Origin: UMGS882 sp045598975
GTDB lineage: Bacteria > Bacillota > Clostridia > Oscillospirales > CAG-382
Direction: 5' to 3'
DNA: 6,773 nt
NCBI GenBank assembly: GCA_045598975.1
Contig: JAZRVE010000004.1
Span: forward strand, 1-6,773
Within the stretch, counting starts at the first letter, position 1; each line of letters opens with the position of its first letter. Positions 1 through 6,359 of the stretch are shown piece after piece. Position numbers and translations under genes: made by a program. Under the pieces are notes generated by a model. That model saw nothing but the letters and a program-made list of their open reading frames with translations. It had not been told where the DNA came from and did not search any database.

Positions 1-889
1 CGCCCATGATAGGCGGCATGATCTGCCCGCCGGTGGAGGCGGACGCCTCGACGGCGGCGGCAAATTCCGGCTTATAGCCGGTCTTTTTCATAAGCGGGAT
101 GGTGACCGAGCCGGTGGTGACGGTATTGGCGACGGAAGAACCCGACACCATGCCGCACAGCGCCGACGAAATGACGGCGACCTTGGCAGGTCCGCCGCTC
201 GAAGCACCGGCAAGGGAATTAGCAAGCTGAATGAAAAATTCCGAAATGCCGGTCTTTTCCAGGAAAGAGCCGAAGATGATGAACAGCACGATATACGTCG
301 AGCAGACGCCGATAGGCGTGCCCATAACGCCTTCCAGCGTATAGTACAGGTTATAAATGACATAGTCCGGGCTGTTGCCGGAGGCAAAGGCGTATACCAG
401 AAAGGCGCCCGAGACCACCAGCAGCGGGATACCCACCACGCGGCGGCAGGCTTCAAATAAAACGAGGATGCCGACAGCGCCGACGATGACGTCGAGGGTG
501 GAAATGCGCGTACCCTTGCCGATGATGGTATCAAAATTCAGCACATAGTAGAAATACGAGCCGGCACCGGCAACGCCGAGCAGCACGTCATACCACGGGA
601 TATAGTTGACGCGATCCCTTGCGCCTTTTTTGAGCGCCGGATAGACGACGAACACGGCGACCATGATAAGTCCCACGAACCACGCTCTTCTCAGACGTTC
701 GTTCATGGTGGAGAACAGATTGAGGTAAATGACGAACGCGGAGAACGCGATCATGAAATACCGGACGAGCTTTTTGGGGATGCCTTCGTAATACCGGACA
801 TTGGAATCGCGGTCATATTTTTTCATGATCGCTTCGACGTCCGCCGCCGTGCCGACATCGGCCGACGGTACGTTCTTCTCTTCCGACAT
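1..889 (-). CDS. TRAP transporter fused permease (DctQ-DctM, 4TM/12TM type), 3' end beyond the window
   Basis: Membrane subunit of a TRAP-TAXI secondary transporter, expected to import a solute delivered by the binding protein using an ion gradient. The first 296 residues are visible and the frame is open to the window edge; family members are usually over 600 residues, so about half is missing. A hydrophilic N-terminus (about 1-40) is followed by hydrophobic segments near 43-60, 69-84, 99-117, 132-147, 152-169 and 194-211. The small/polar stretch SGSSVANTVTTGSVTIP (249-265) and EASASTGGQIMPPIMG (281-296) are hallmarks of the DctM core. The start at 889 is chosen because AGGAAGG (899-905) lies 9 bases upstream; an in-frame ATG at 910 has no ribosome site. 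It is the third gene after the TAXI protein and the DUF1850 gene, 45 bases downstream of the latter. The family call is firm; the substrate cannot be read from sequence. Confidence 0.93.
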   Translation of the reverse strand, partial: MSEEKNVPSADVGTAADVEAIMKKYDRDSNVRYYEGIPKKLVRYFMIAFSAFVIYLNLFSTMNERLRRAWFVGLIMVAVFVVYPALKKGARDRVNYIPWYDVLLGVAGAGSYFYYVLNFDTIIGKGTRISTLDVIVGAVGILVLFEACRRVVGIPLLVVSGAFLVYAFASGNSPDYVIYNLYYTLEGVMGTPIGVCSTYIVLFIIFGSFLEKTGISEFFIQLANSLAGASSGGPAKVAVISSALCGMVSGSSVANTVTTGSVTIPLMKKTGYKPEFAAAVEASASTGGQIMPPIMG

Positions 890-934
890 GGAAAAATCCC
901 TTCCTTTCATATGGAGCTTAAAGGGCGCAGGTGT

Positions 935-1450
935 TCAGGCGTTCCGCCCGTTCACAACAAGCTGTTTTTTTATCAGAAACCGCACGTTGCTGTTTCTGCC
1001 GCATAGGACACCGAGCGCCACGGTCTCATCACCGACGCGCAAGGTATGCTCGCTCACCGTTCCGACGAAATAGACGAGGTACGGGATCTCCTTATCGAAG
1101 CCCGACACCGTCATGGCGCCGTCCTCTTCGTAGGTCAGCGTCTGCCCGTCCTCCAACAGCGTCTGCACACCGGCGCCGAAAGCGTAGTACGTCGTACGCA
1201 CGACGTAAATCGCGTCCTCACGGACCTGATAGACGTCCCGCACCGGGCTCTTATTGACCGAATGGACGAACTCGACGGAAAACTCGTCGCCCTCTTTTAC
1301 CGGATACCGTGCGTAAACGCGCCCGTCGTCCTCGTCGCGAAGCACGAGAAAGGTGCCGACGCGCACGTCAAAAAAACAGAAAAGGAGAGCCGCAATAAGG
1401 ACAACCGATCCGGCTGCTACTGCGGCTGCTCCGAACAAACTTTTTTTCAT
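935..1450 (-). CDS. DUF1850 domain protein, TRAP-TAXI accessory
   Basis: 171-residue protein that I place in the DUF1850 family. A short basic start (MKKS) is followed by one hydrophobic segment (about 6-27), either an uncleaved anchor or a signal peptide, so the rest should lie outside the membrane. The soluble part carries EFSVEFVHSVNKSPVRDVY (56-74) and TTYYAFGAG (86-94). These fit the family's conserved 'F-x-HSV-x-(K/R)-x-P-V' region and 'T-x(4)-F-G-A-G' loop. DUF1850 genes are typically found beside TAXI binding proteins and fused TRAP permeases, as here, which suggests a role in assembly or function of that transporter; no biochemical role is assigned. The gene lies 30 bases after the TAXI stop codon, and no strong Shine-Dalgarno precedes its ATG (GACCGATAACCC-ATG), so it may depend on translational coupling or be made at lower level than the binding protein. 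Confidence 0.85.
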   Translation of the reverse strand: MKKSLFGAAAVAAGSVVLIAALLFCFFDVRVGTFLVLRDEDDGRVYARYPVKEGDEFSVEFVHSVNKSPVRDVYQVREDAIYVVRTTYYAFGAGVQTLLEDGQTLTYEEDGAMTVSGFDKEIPYLVYFVGTVSEHTLRVGDETVALGVLCGRNSNVRFLIKKQLVVNGRNA

Positions 1451-1457
1451 GGGTTAT

Positions 1458-1472
1458 CGGTCAGCACGACCG
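1458..1472. repeat. Short hairpin between the TAXI and DUF1850 genes
   Basis: CGGTC (1458-1462) and GACCG (1468-1472) form a 5-bp stem with a 5-base loop inside the 30-base gap after the binding-protein stop codon. Small stems at this place in transporter operons can stabilise the binding-protein message relative to the permease message. Here the stem is short and the role is inference only. Confidence 0.3.
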
Positions 1473-1480
1473 GGTATCGA

Positions 1481-2425
1481 TCAGCCAACGTTGATGCCGT
1501 TTTCGGAGAAGAACTTGGCGGCGCCTGCATGGAACGGAATGGAAATGCCGTCTACGGCATACGAAAGGTCGAGCTCTTTCGCCTTATCGTGTGCGATGGT
1601 GTCCTTGTTGTCGAAGATGGTCTTGATGAAGGAGTAGACCGTTTCTTCGGGCAGCTTATCCGATGCGATGAGGGTTGCCTTGACGGCGACGGTCTGTGCG
1701 GCGTCAACACCGGTGTAGGTGTCGGCGGGAATGGTGTAGGTGGTGTAGAACGGATAGTCTGCCGCGAGCTTTTCGGCGTGTTCGTCGTCGATCTCGAGCA
1801 GTTTGATCGCCTTGGTGGTAGCGAGATCGGTAACAGCCGTCGTGGGCGCACCGGCTACACAGAAGAAGGCGTCGATCTTGCCGTCCTTGAAGGCGTCGGC
1901 GGAATCGCCGAACGAGAGGTTCTGGACGTTGATGTCGTCAAAGGTGAGACCGTATGCCGCGAGGATCTGTTTAGCGTTGAATTCCACGCCGCTTCCCACG
2001 TCGCCGACGGAAACGTTCTTGCCGGCAAGGTCGGCGACCGTTTCGATATCGTCGGTAGCGATGATCTGGCAGACCTCGGCGTACAGAGCGCCGACTGCCG
2101 AGAAGCCTTCGATCTTGCCTTCGTCGGCAAAGAGGTCGGTTCCGGTATAAGCGTAGTACATAACGTCGTTCTGGACAACGGCGACGTCAGCCTTGCCGTC
2201 AGCGACGAGCTGAATGTTGGCTTTGGAAGCGCCGGTGGACTGAACGATGACGTTGAGGTCAGATGCCTTGTCGTTGATTTCCGTAGCGAGGACGCCGCCG
2301 TACGCATAGTAGGTACCGGTGGTGCCGCCGGTGGCGAACTTGATGTTGGTCTTGCCCTTGCCGCAGGAAACGAGGCAGACCGTTGCCATGAGAGCTGCGA
2401 GAACACAAGCGAGAATCTTTTTCAT
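1481..2425 (-). CDS. TAXI-family TRAP transporter solute-binding lipoprotein
   Basis: Extracytoplasmic binding protein of a TRAP-TAXI transporter, 314 residues. Residues 1-20 form a lipoprotein signal peptide ending in the lipobox LVSC, with Cys21 as the predicted lipidated residue, so the protein should be tethered to the outer face of the membrane. TAXI hallmarks follow: ATGGTTGTYYAYGG (31-44) at the first ligand-contact loop, QSTGASKANIQLVADGKADVA (62-82, cited by position), GDVGSGVEFNAKQILAAYGL (141-160), and IPFHAGAAKFFSENG (296-310) near the C-terminus. The start at 2425 is chosen over an ATG 48 bases upstream because a perfect AGGAGG (2434-2439) sits 8 bases before it and the product then begins directly with the signal peptide. 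It is first in an operon with DUF1850 and the fused permease, behind its own promoter. A few studied TAXI proteins bind glutamate or 2-oxoglutarate; the ligand here is unknown. Confidence 0.95.
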   Translation of the reverse strand: MKKILACVLAALMATVCLVSCGKGKTNIKFATGGTTGTYYAYGGVLATEINDKASDLNVIVQSTGASKANIQLVADGKADVAVVQNDVMYYAYTGTDLFADEGKIEGFSAVGALYAEVCQIIATDDIETVADLAGKNVSVGDVGSGVEFNAKQILAAYGLTFDDINVQNLSFGDSADAFKDGKIDAFFCVAGAPTTAVTDLATTKAIKLLEIDDEHAEKLAADYPFYTTYTIPADTYTGVDAAQTVAVKATLIASDKLPEETVYSFIKTIFDNKDTIAHDKAKELDLSYAVDGISIPFHAGAAKFFSENGINVG

Positions 2426-2497
2426 GATGAATTCCTCCTGATATTTATGAGTGATCTCCGTCAAAGCGGGCATACCGCCGAGGAAATCTGCATTCTT

Positions 2498-2525
2498 ATT
2501 ATATCATATTATGCAAAAAAGTCAA
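2498..2525 (-). promoter_or_regulatory. Sigma-A promoter of the TRAP-TAXI operon
   Basis: Read on the minus strand: -35 TTGACT (2520-2525), a 16-base spacer, and a perfect -10 TATAAT (2498-2503). An 8-base A tract (2529-2536) and CCC directly precede the -35 and may act as an UP-like element. Transcription should begin near 2491, giving a leader of about 65 bases that contains AGGAGG. No riboswitch fold or repressor palindrome is apparent in this leader. Confidence 0.85.
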
Positions 2526-2647
2526 GGGTTTTTTTTGCGGAGGCGGGTTTATGGGAAAAAACTATCGAAAAATGAATACCGGGAAATGCAAATATTTAAT
2601 TTGTGCGCTGTTCTCGAACCGCGCCGCAAGCGGGCAGAAGCGGAGTG

Positions 2648-2672
2648 GCGCCCACCAAACACCGGCGGGCGC
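2648..2672 (-). terminator. GC-rich stem-loop after the icd gene, possible weak terminator
   Basis: GCGCCCACC (2648-2656) and GGCGGGCGC (2664-2672) form a 9-bp stem with one G-U pair and a 7-base loop, starting 17 bases beyond the icd stop codon. No T tract follows on the minus strand, so it is not a canonical intrinsic terminator. It could protect the 3' end of the message or act with Rho. The rest of the 263-base gap between icd and the TAXI gene shows nothing beyond the TAXI promoter. Confidence 0.35.
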
Positions 2673-2688
2673 GACAAATATCATTCAA

Positions 2689-3240
2689 TTACTGCATCTG
2701 CGCTCGGATCGCCTGCAAAAATTCTTTGGTGTTGACCGCCGTCGTCTTGACGCCGGGATCGGCAAGTCCCACGAGGTCCTTGGTCATGACGCCGCTCCCA
2801 AGGGTGTCGAGACAAGCCTTTTCCAGTTTGTCCGCAAAGGCGGAAAGGTCGGACAGTCCGTCAAGCTCGCCGCGTTTGCGCAGAGCGCCCGTCCAGGCAA
2901 AGATGGTCGCCATGGGGTTGGTGGAGGTCTCCTCGCCGTTCAGGTACCGGTAGTAGTGGCGCGTAACGGTGCCGTGCGCCGCTTCGTACTCATATTTGCC
3001 GTCCGGGCTGATGAGCACCGACGTCATCATGGCGAGCGAGCCGAACGCCGTCGAGACCATGTCGCTCATGACGTCGCCGTCGTAATTTTTGAGCGCCCAG
3101 ATAAAGCCGCCCTTACTGCGGATGACACGCGCCACGGCATCGTCGATCAGCGTGTAGAAATAGGTGATGCCCGCCTTTTCGAAGGCTTCCTTGTACTCGC
3201 TCTCGTACAGCTCGGCAAAAATGTCCTTGAAGGTGTGGTC
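2689..3240 (-). CDS. icd: C-terminal remainder of isocitrate dehydrogenase, in the same frame after the TAA
   Basis: 183 codons follow the TAA without a frame change, beginning DHTFKDIFAELYESEYKEAF and ending at a normal TAA (2689-2691). Metal ligands Asp250, Asp273 and Asp277 (full-length numbering) and the NADP-binding AAHGTVTRHY region are intact. The first in-frame start-type codon is a GTG at 3135, about 105 bases downstream and without a Shine-Dalgarno. Efficient independent initiation is therefore unlikely, and expression would need readthrough. It is best viewed as the second part of the interrupted gene, not as a gene of its own. Confidence 0.6.
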   Translation of the reverse strand, partial: DHTFKDIFAELYESEYKEAFEKAGITYFYTLIDDAVARVIRSKGGFIWALKNYDGDVMSDMVSTAFGSLAMMTSVLISPDGKYEYEAAHGTVTRHYYRYLNGEETSTNPMATIFAWTGALRKRGELDGLSDLSAFADKLEKACLDTLGSGVMTKDLVGLADPGVKTTAVNTKEFLQAIRAQMQ

Positions 3241-3891
3241 TTATTTTTTGCTGATGGTGTCCTTGGTGGAAAACCAAAGATCCTGCTTGGTGTCGAGCGC
3301 ATAGCGGAAGCAGGAATGCGCGAACGAACGGATGGAATTGTCCTTGTTATACAGTCCCTGCACGACGCCGCCGCACTCGAAATCGTAGACGGTCTGACGC
3401 ATTTCGGTGCCGTCCTCGCCCGTAAAGAGCAGCTCCGCCTTACCCTTGCCCGGGATGCGGAATTCCGTTCCCTTGTAGACGTCGCCGTAAGCGTGACGGG
3501 CGATGGTGATGGGCTTTTCCCACGAACGGACGGCGGGATGGATGCTGTCGAGCAGGATGGGCGCACGGAAACAGGTGCCGTCGAGAATGGCGCGCACCGT
3601 GCCGTTGGGGCTCTTCCACATTTCTTTGAGATGATATTCCTCGACGCGCTGGGCGTTGGGCGTGATGGTCGCGCACTTGACGGCGACGCCGTATTTCTGC
3701 GTCGCATAGGCGGCGTCATACGTCACCTTGTCGTCCGTGCGGTCACGCTCGGGAAGCCCCAGATCGTAGTACTCCGTTTTGAGATCGACGAACGGCTCGA
3801 TCAGTTCCTCTTTGATCCATTTCCACAGGATGCGCGTCATTTCGTCGCCGTCCATCTCGACGAGCGGCGTTTTCATTTGTATCTTGCTCAT
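3241..3891 (-). CDS. icd: N-terminal fragment of isocitrate dehydrogenase, 216 residues, ending at the premature TAA
   Basis: This is what would be translated if the TAA at 3241-3243 terminates. It holds the isocitrate-contacting residues (Thr77, Ser94, Arg100, Arg109, Arg132, Tyr139) and Lys210, but lacks the three metal-binding Asp residues and the NADP site, so by itself it should be inactive. The last codons are AGC-AAA-AAA-TAA, a run of six A directly before the TA of the stop. Confidence 0.8.
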   Translation of the reverse strand: MSKIQMKTPLVEMDGDEMTRILWKWIKEELIEPFVDLKTEYYDLGLPERDRTDDKVTYDAAYATQKYGVAVKCATITPNAQRVEEYHLKEMWKSPNGTVRAILDGTCFRAPILLDSIHPAVRSWEKPITIARHAYGDVYKGTEFRIPGKGKAELLFTGEDGTEMRQTVYDFECGGVVQGLYNKDNSIRSFAHSCFRYALDTKQDLWFSTKDTISKK

Positions 3892-3896
3892 GTACG

Positions 3897-6140
3897 TCAT
3901 TTCCTTTCGTGCTTATAATAGTTGATGAGACAGCCGTCGAGCAATATCTGCCGTTCGTCCGCCGTTAATCCCGCGACGGTAAGGGTGATGGGCGAGGCAG
4001 AGCCGTCCGCACGGATAACGGTGGCGGGGAAGGTCTCGTCGCCGCATTCGATCTTTTTGCGCACGTCCGGCACGAAGAGGAAATCGCCCTCTTCATATAC
4101 GAACGGCGTGCTTCTGTCAAGCGTGAAGGGCAGGATGCCCCAGTTGATGCAGTTGGAACGGTAGCGCTTGGTGGCAAATTCGTAGCAGACGTTGGCAAAG
4201 CCGCCGAGCACCTTTTGGCAGGACGCCGCCTGCTCGCGTGCACTGCCGTCGCCCGGCTTGTCGGCAAAGACCGCCGAGCCGAACTGCGTTTTTCCGATAA
4301 GCTCTCCGGCGTTTCCGACTTTTTCGAGCACCTTCATCAGCTCCGGCACTTCTTCTCCGACGATGCGCTTTGCCTCCGTATCGCGGATGGCTTTGCTGGC
4401 ACCGACATAGGTCGGCACACGGCGCGACAGCGCAAATTCCGCAAGCCGCAGGGGATTGCTCCGGTACGACGAGGTCTCGCCGGAGGGGATGAGCTCGTCG
4501 GTCGTGGTGACGGGATCGTGGATGACCGCCGCAAACTTTACGAGCAGGTTCTCGGCGAGCGGGTACATGGTCGGCCAGTCGGTGATGTTGGGACCGAGCA
4601 CGAGTTTTTCATCGGGGACCGCCTTGCCGAAGCCGTAATAGACACGGCTTCTGTATGCCGAGGCGTCAAACGCATACGCTTTCGGCGCATCGTCGTAGGC
4701 AACGTCGGTCGCCGCCGTGACACGGCCGCCGAAGGATGCCGTGGCGGCAATACTGCGCGCATCCATCAGCGCAACACCCGCGAGCTGTCCTTCGCCCGGC
4801 TTGGAGCCCTCTCTGTTGGGGAAGTTGCGCGTCGTGTGGCGAAGCGAAAGTCCGTTGTTGGCGGGCACGTCGCCGGCGCCGAAGCAGGGACCGCAGAACG
4901 AGGGCTTGATGACGGCGCCCGCTTTGAGAAGAGCTTCCGTCGCGCCGTTTTTCGTAAGAGCGAGGCTGACCGGCACGCTCGTCGGGTAGACCGACAGATT
5001 GAAGAAGCCGTTTCCGGTGGACTTGCCGTCCAGAATGGCGGATGCCTGCACGATGTTGTCGAAAAGACCGCCGCTGCATCCGGCGATGACGCCCTGGTCG
5101 GCGTACACGCCGTCGGGACGCACCTTGGAGACGAGGTCGAGCGAAATTTTACCGAATTTTTCCTTTGCTTCCTTTTCGACGGACGCAAGAATGTCACGTG
5201 CGTTTTCGCAGAATTCGTGGATGGTATACGCGTTGGACGGGTGGAACGGCAGCGCGATCATGGATTCGATCTTATCGAGCTCCACCGTGATGTATTTGTC
5301 ATAGTAAGCGACCGGTGCCGGAGCAAGCTTGCGGTAATCCGCCTCTCTGCCGTGGACGCGGTAGTAGTCGCGGATGACGTCGTCGGTCTCCCAGATGGAG
5401 GAAAGGCAGGTGGTCTCGGTGGTCATGACGTCGATACCGTTGCGGAAGTCGGCAGACAGCGACGCCACGCCGGGACCGACAAATTCCAGCACGCGGTTTT
5501 TGACGAAACCGCCCGCGAAAACGGCTTTCGTGAGGGCGATCGCCACGTCGTGCGGGCCGATGCCGTGCTTCGGTTTGCCGGTGAGGTACACGAGCACCAC
5601 CTCCGGCATACGGATATCGTATGTATTGCGGAGCAGTTGTTTGACAAGCTCCGGACCGCCCTCGCCGACGCCCATGGTACCGAGCGCGCCGTAGCGGGTA
5701 TGGCTGTCCGAGCCGAGGATCATCCTGCCGCACCCGGCAAGTTCCTCACGGGCATATGAGTGGATGACGCTCATGTTGGCGGGCACATAGATACCGCCGT
5801 ATTTTTTCGCGGCGGAAAGTCCGAAGACGTGGTCGTCCTCGTTGATGGTGCCGCCGACGGCGCACAGGCTGTTGTGGCAGTTGGTGAGCGCGTAGGGAAC
5901 GGGAAACTCGGTAAGACCGCTGGCACGTGCCGTCTGGATGATGCCGACGTAGGTGATGTCGTGCGAGACCAGCGCGTCGAACGTGATATGAAGAGCCTCT
6001 TCTTTTCCGCCCGCGCGGTCATGCTGTGACAGAACAGAATAAGCAATCGTTCCTTTACGGGCGATCTCCTTCGGCTCGGCGCACGCTTCCGTGGGAACGC
6101 CGTCCACAAGGAAAACTCCCTTATCGTGTAATGTGATCAT
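3897..6140 (-). CDS. YbhJ-type aconitase-family hydratase (probable aconitate hydratase)
   Basis: 747-residue [4Fe-4S] hydro-lyase resembling the E. coli YbhJ branch of the aconitase superfamily along its whole length. Probable role: citrate to isocitrate via cis-aconitate in the cytosol, supplying the isocitrate dehydrogenase encoded next. Visible landmarks: TNCHNSLCAVGGTINEDDHV (86-104); substrate-site GSDSHTRYGALGTMGVGEGG (143-162); cluster ligands Cys355 (GCSGG), Cys416 and Cys419 (FCGPCFGAG), with near-aconitase spacing; RHTTRNFPNREGSKPG (434-449); TTDELIPSGETSSYRSNPLR (546-565); and the swivel-domain GDGSAREQAASC (630-641), where Ser633 and Arg635 match the catalytic Ser/Arg of aconitase. 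Start 6140 is chosen because AAAGGA (6149-6154) is 8 bases upstream; an in-frame start codon 21 bases earlier lacks this. YbhJ itself has no firmly established substrate, so aconitase activity rests on conserved residues and on the icd neighbour. Confidence 0.93.
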   Translation of the reverse strand: MITLHDKGVFLVDGVPTEACAEPKEIARKGTIAYSVLSQHDRAGGKEEALHITFDALVSHDITYVGIIQTARASGLTEFPVPYALTNCHNSLCAVGGTINEDDHVFGLSAAKKYGGIYVPANMSVIHSYAREELAGCGRMILGSDSHTRYGALGTMGVGEGGPELVKQLLRNTYDIRMPEVVLVYLTGKPKHGIGPHDVAIALTKAVFAGGFVKNRVLEFVGPGVASLSADFRNGIDVMTTETTCLSSIWETDDVIRDYYRVHGREADYRKLAPAPVAYYDKYITVELDKIESMIALPFHPSNAYTIHEFCENARDILASVEKEAKEKFGKISLDLVSKVRPDGVYADQGVIAGCSGGLFDNIVQASAILDGKSTGNGFFNLSVYPTSVPVSLALTKNGATEALLKAGAVIKPSFCGPCFGAGDVPANNGLSLRHTTRNFPNREGSKPGEGQLAGVALMDARSIAATASFGGRVTAATDVAYDDAPKAYAFDASAYRSRVYYGFGKAVPDEKLVLGPNITDWPTMYPLAENLLVKFAAVIHDPVTTTDELIPSGETSSYRSNPLRLAEFALSRRVPTYVGASKAIRDTEAKRIVGEEVPELMKVLEKVGNAGELIGKTQFGSAVFADKPGDGSAREQAASCQKVLGGFANVCYEFATKRYRSNCINWGILPFTLDRSTPFVYEEGDFLFVPDVRKKIECGDETFPATVIRADGSASPITLTVAGLTADERQILLDGCLINYYKHERK
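3901..3907 (-). promoter_or_regulatory. Ribosome binding site deciding the icd start
   Basis: AAAGGAA on the minus strand lies inside the last codons of the hydratase gene. It directly touches the ATG at 3900 but is 9 bases from the ATG at 3891. Normal spacing favours 3891, giving MSKIQMKTPLVEMDGDEM, which aligns with the start of known isocitrate dehydrogenases. Confidence 0.7.
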
Positions 6141-6182
6141 ATGATTCGTCCTTTCCCGCACTGTCTGTACGGTATTTTATTT

Positions 6183-6211
6183 ATTTTATCACAATGTTTT
6201 CGGCAAATCAA
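6183..6211 (-). promoter_or_regulatory. Sigma-A promoter of the hydratase-icd operon
   Basis: On the minus strand: -35 TTGATT (6206-6211), a 17-base spacer, and -10 TAAAAT (6183-6188). A 5-base A tract plus CCC (6212-6219) immediately precedes the -35, as at the TRAP-TAXI promoter. Transcription should begin near 6176, giving a leader of about 36 bases. No clear operator or cre-like palindrome is visible. Confidence 0.8.
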
Positions 6212-6239
6212 GGGTTTTTGGCAGATTTGGGAGAAAGAA

Positions 6240-6273
6240 ACCTCCTTTTTTCTCGCAAGAGAAAAAAGGAGGT
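6240..6273 (-). terminator. Perfect 15-bp hairpin with T-rich tail, probable terminator for leftward transcripts
   Basis: ACCTCCTTTTTTCTC (6240-6254) and GAGAAAAAAGGAGGT (6259-6273) are perfect reverse complements around a 4-base loop (GCAA on plus, TTGC on minus). On the minus strand the stem is followed by TTTCTTTC, a moderate T-rich tail. It would stop transcripts arriving from the right about 28 bases before the -35 of the hydratase promoter. On the plus strand no T tract follows. The stem is purine/pyrimidine segregated, unlike a typical GC-rich terminator. Confidence 0.6.
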
Positions 6274-6359
6274 CAAAGATTGCCGGGGCGTTATCACGGC
6301 GGCATCGGTAGAGGGCACGCACAAACTCCAAACCGTGCGGCACGGATGCATTACATAAC
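6274..6359. other. Non-coding spacer between hairpin and inverted-repeat element
   Basis: No credible gene is visible here. The only structure noted is a small stem, CCGTG (6333-6337) with CACGG (6341-6345). I find no promoter in either direction. Confidence 0.4.

Larger units (their letters stand above)
2689..3891 (-). pseudogene. icd: NADP-dependent isocitrate dehydrogenase interrupted by one in-frame TAA
   Basis: The full span would encode a 400-residue NADP isocitrate dehydrogenase of the homodimeric, eukaryote/mitochondrial-like type (isocitrate + NADP+ to 2-oxoglutarate + CO2 + NADPH, cytosolic). Up to residue 140 its numbering matches human IDH1: Thr77, Ser94 (KSPNGT), Arg100, Arg109, Arg132 (RHAYGD) and Tyr139 are all present. 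The catalytic Lys follows at 210 (STKDT). Codon 217 is TAA (3241-3243), where homologues read KK-Tyr-D (Tyr219 in human IDH1). The frame continues unshifted with Asp250, Asp273 and Asp277 (metal ligands; NYDGDVMSD) and EAAHGTVTRHYYRYLNGEETSTNP for NADP. Start 3891 is preferred because AGGAA (3901-3905) is 9 bases upstream; the ATG at 3900 abuts that site. It lies 5 bases after the hydratase stop, clearly co-transcribed. Apart from the stop there is no sign of decay. Confidence 0.9.

Noticed and set aside
887..910. Upstream ATG at 910 as permease start
   Set aside because: No Shine-Dalgarno precedes it, and the good AGGAAGG lies between it and the ATG at 889.
1046..2575. Long open frame on the plus strand (509 codons)
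   Set aside because: It runs antisense across the TAXI and DUF1850 genes, has a low-complexity Val/Gly/Asp-rich product, no ribosome site and no family features. It is a by-product of GC-rich codon use.
2605..2630. tRNA-like GGTTCGA T-loop motif on the minus strand (2611-2620)
   Set aside because: No acceptor, D or anticodon arms can be formed around it; only a short imperfect stem is present.
3136..3260. Frameshift or programmed -1 slippage at the A6 run in icd
   Set aside because: The conserved reading continues in the same frame on both sides of the TAA, so no frame change is needed; only the stop codon itself is at odds with the family.
2551..3918. Plus-strand open frame of 455 codons opposite icd
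   Set aside because: Exactly antisense to the isocitrate dehydrogenase, with no recognisable domain. The minus-strand product matches a known family residue by residue.
4215..5759. Plus-strand open frame of 514 codons opposite the hydratase
   Set aside because: Antisense to a strongly conserved enzyme. Arg/Val/Gly-rich translation with no motif or ribosome site.
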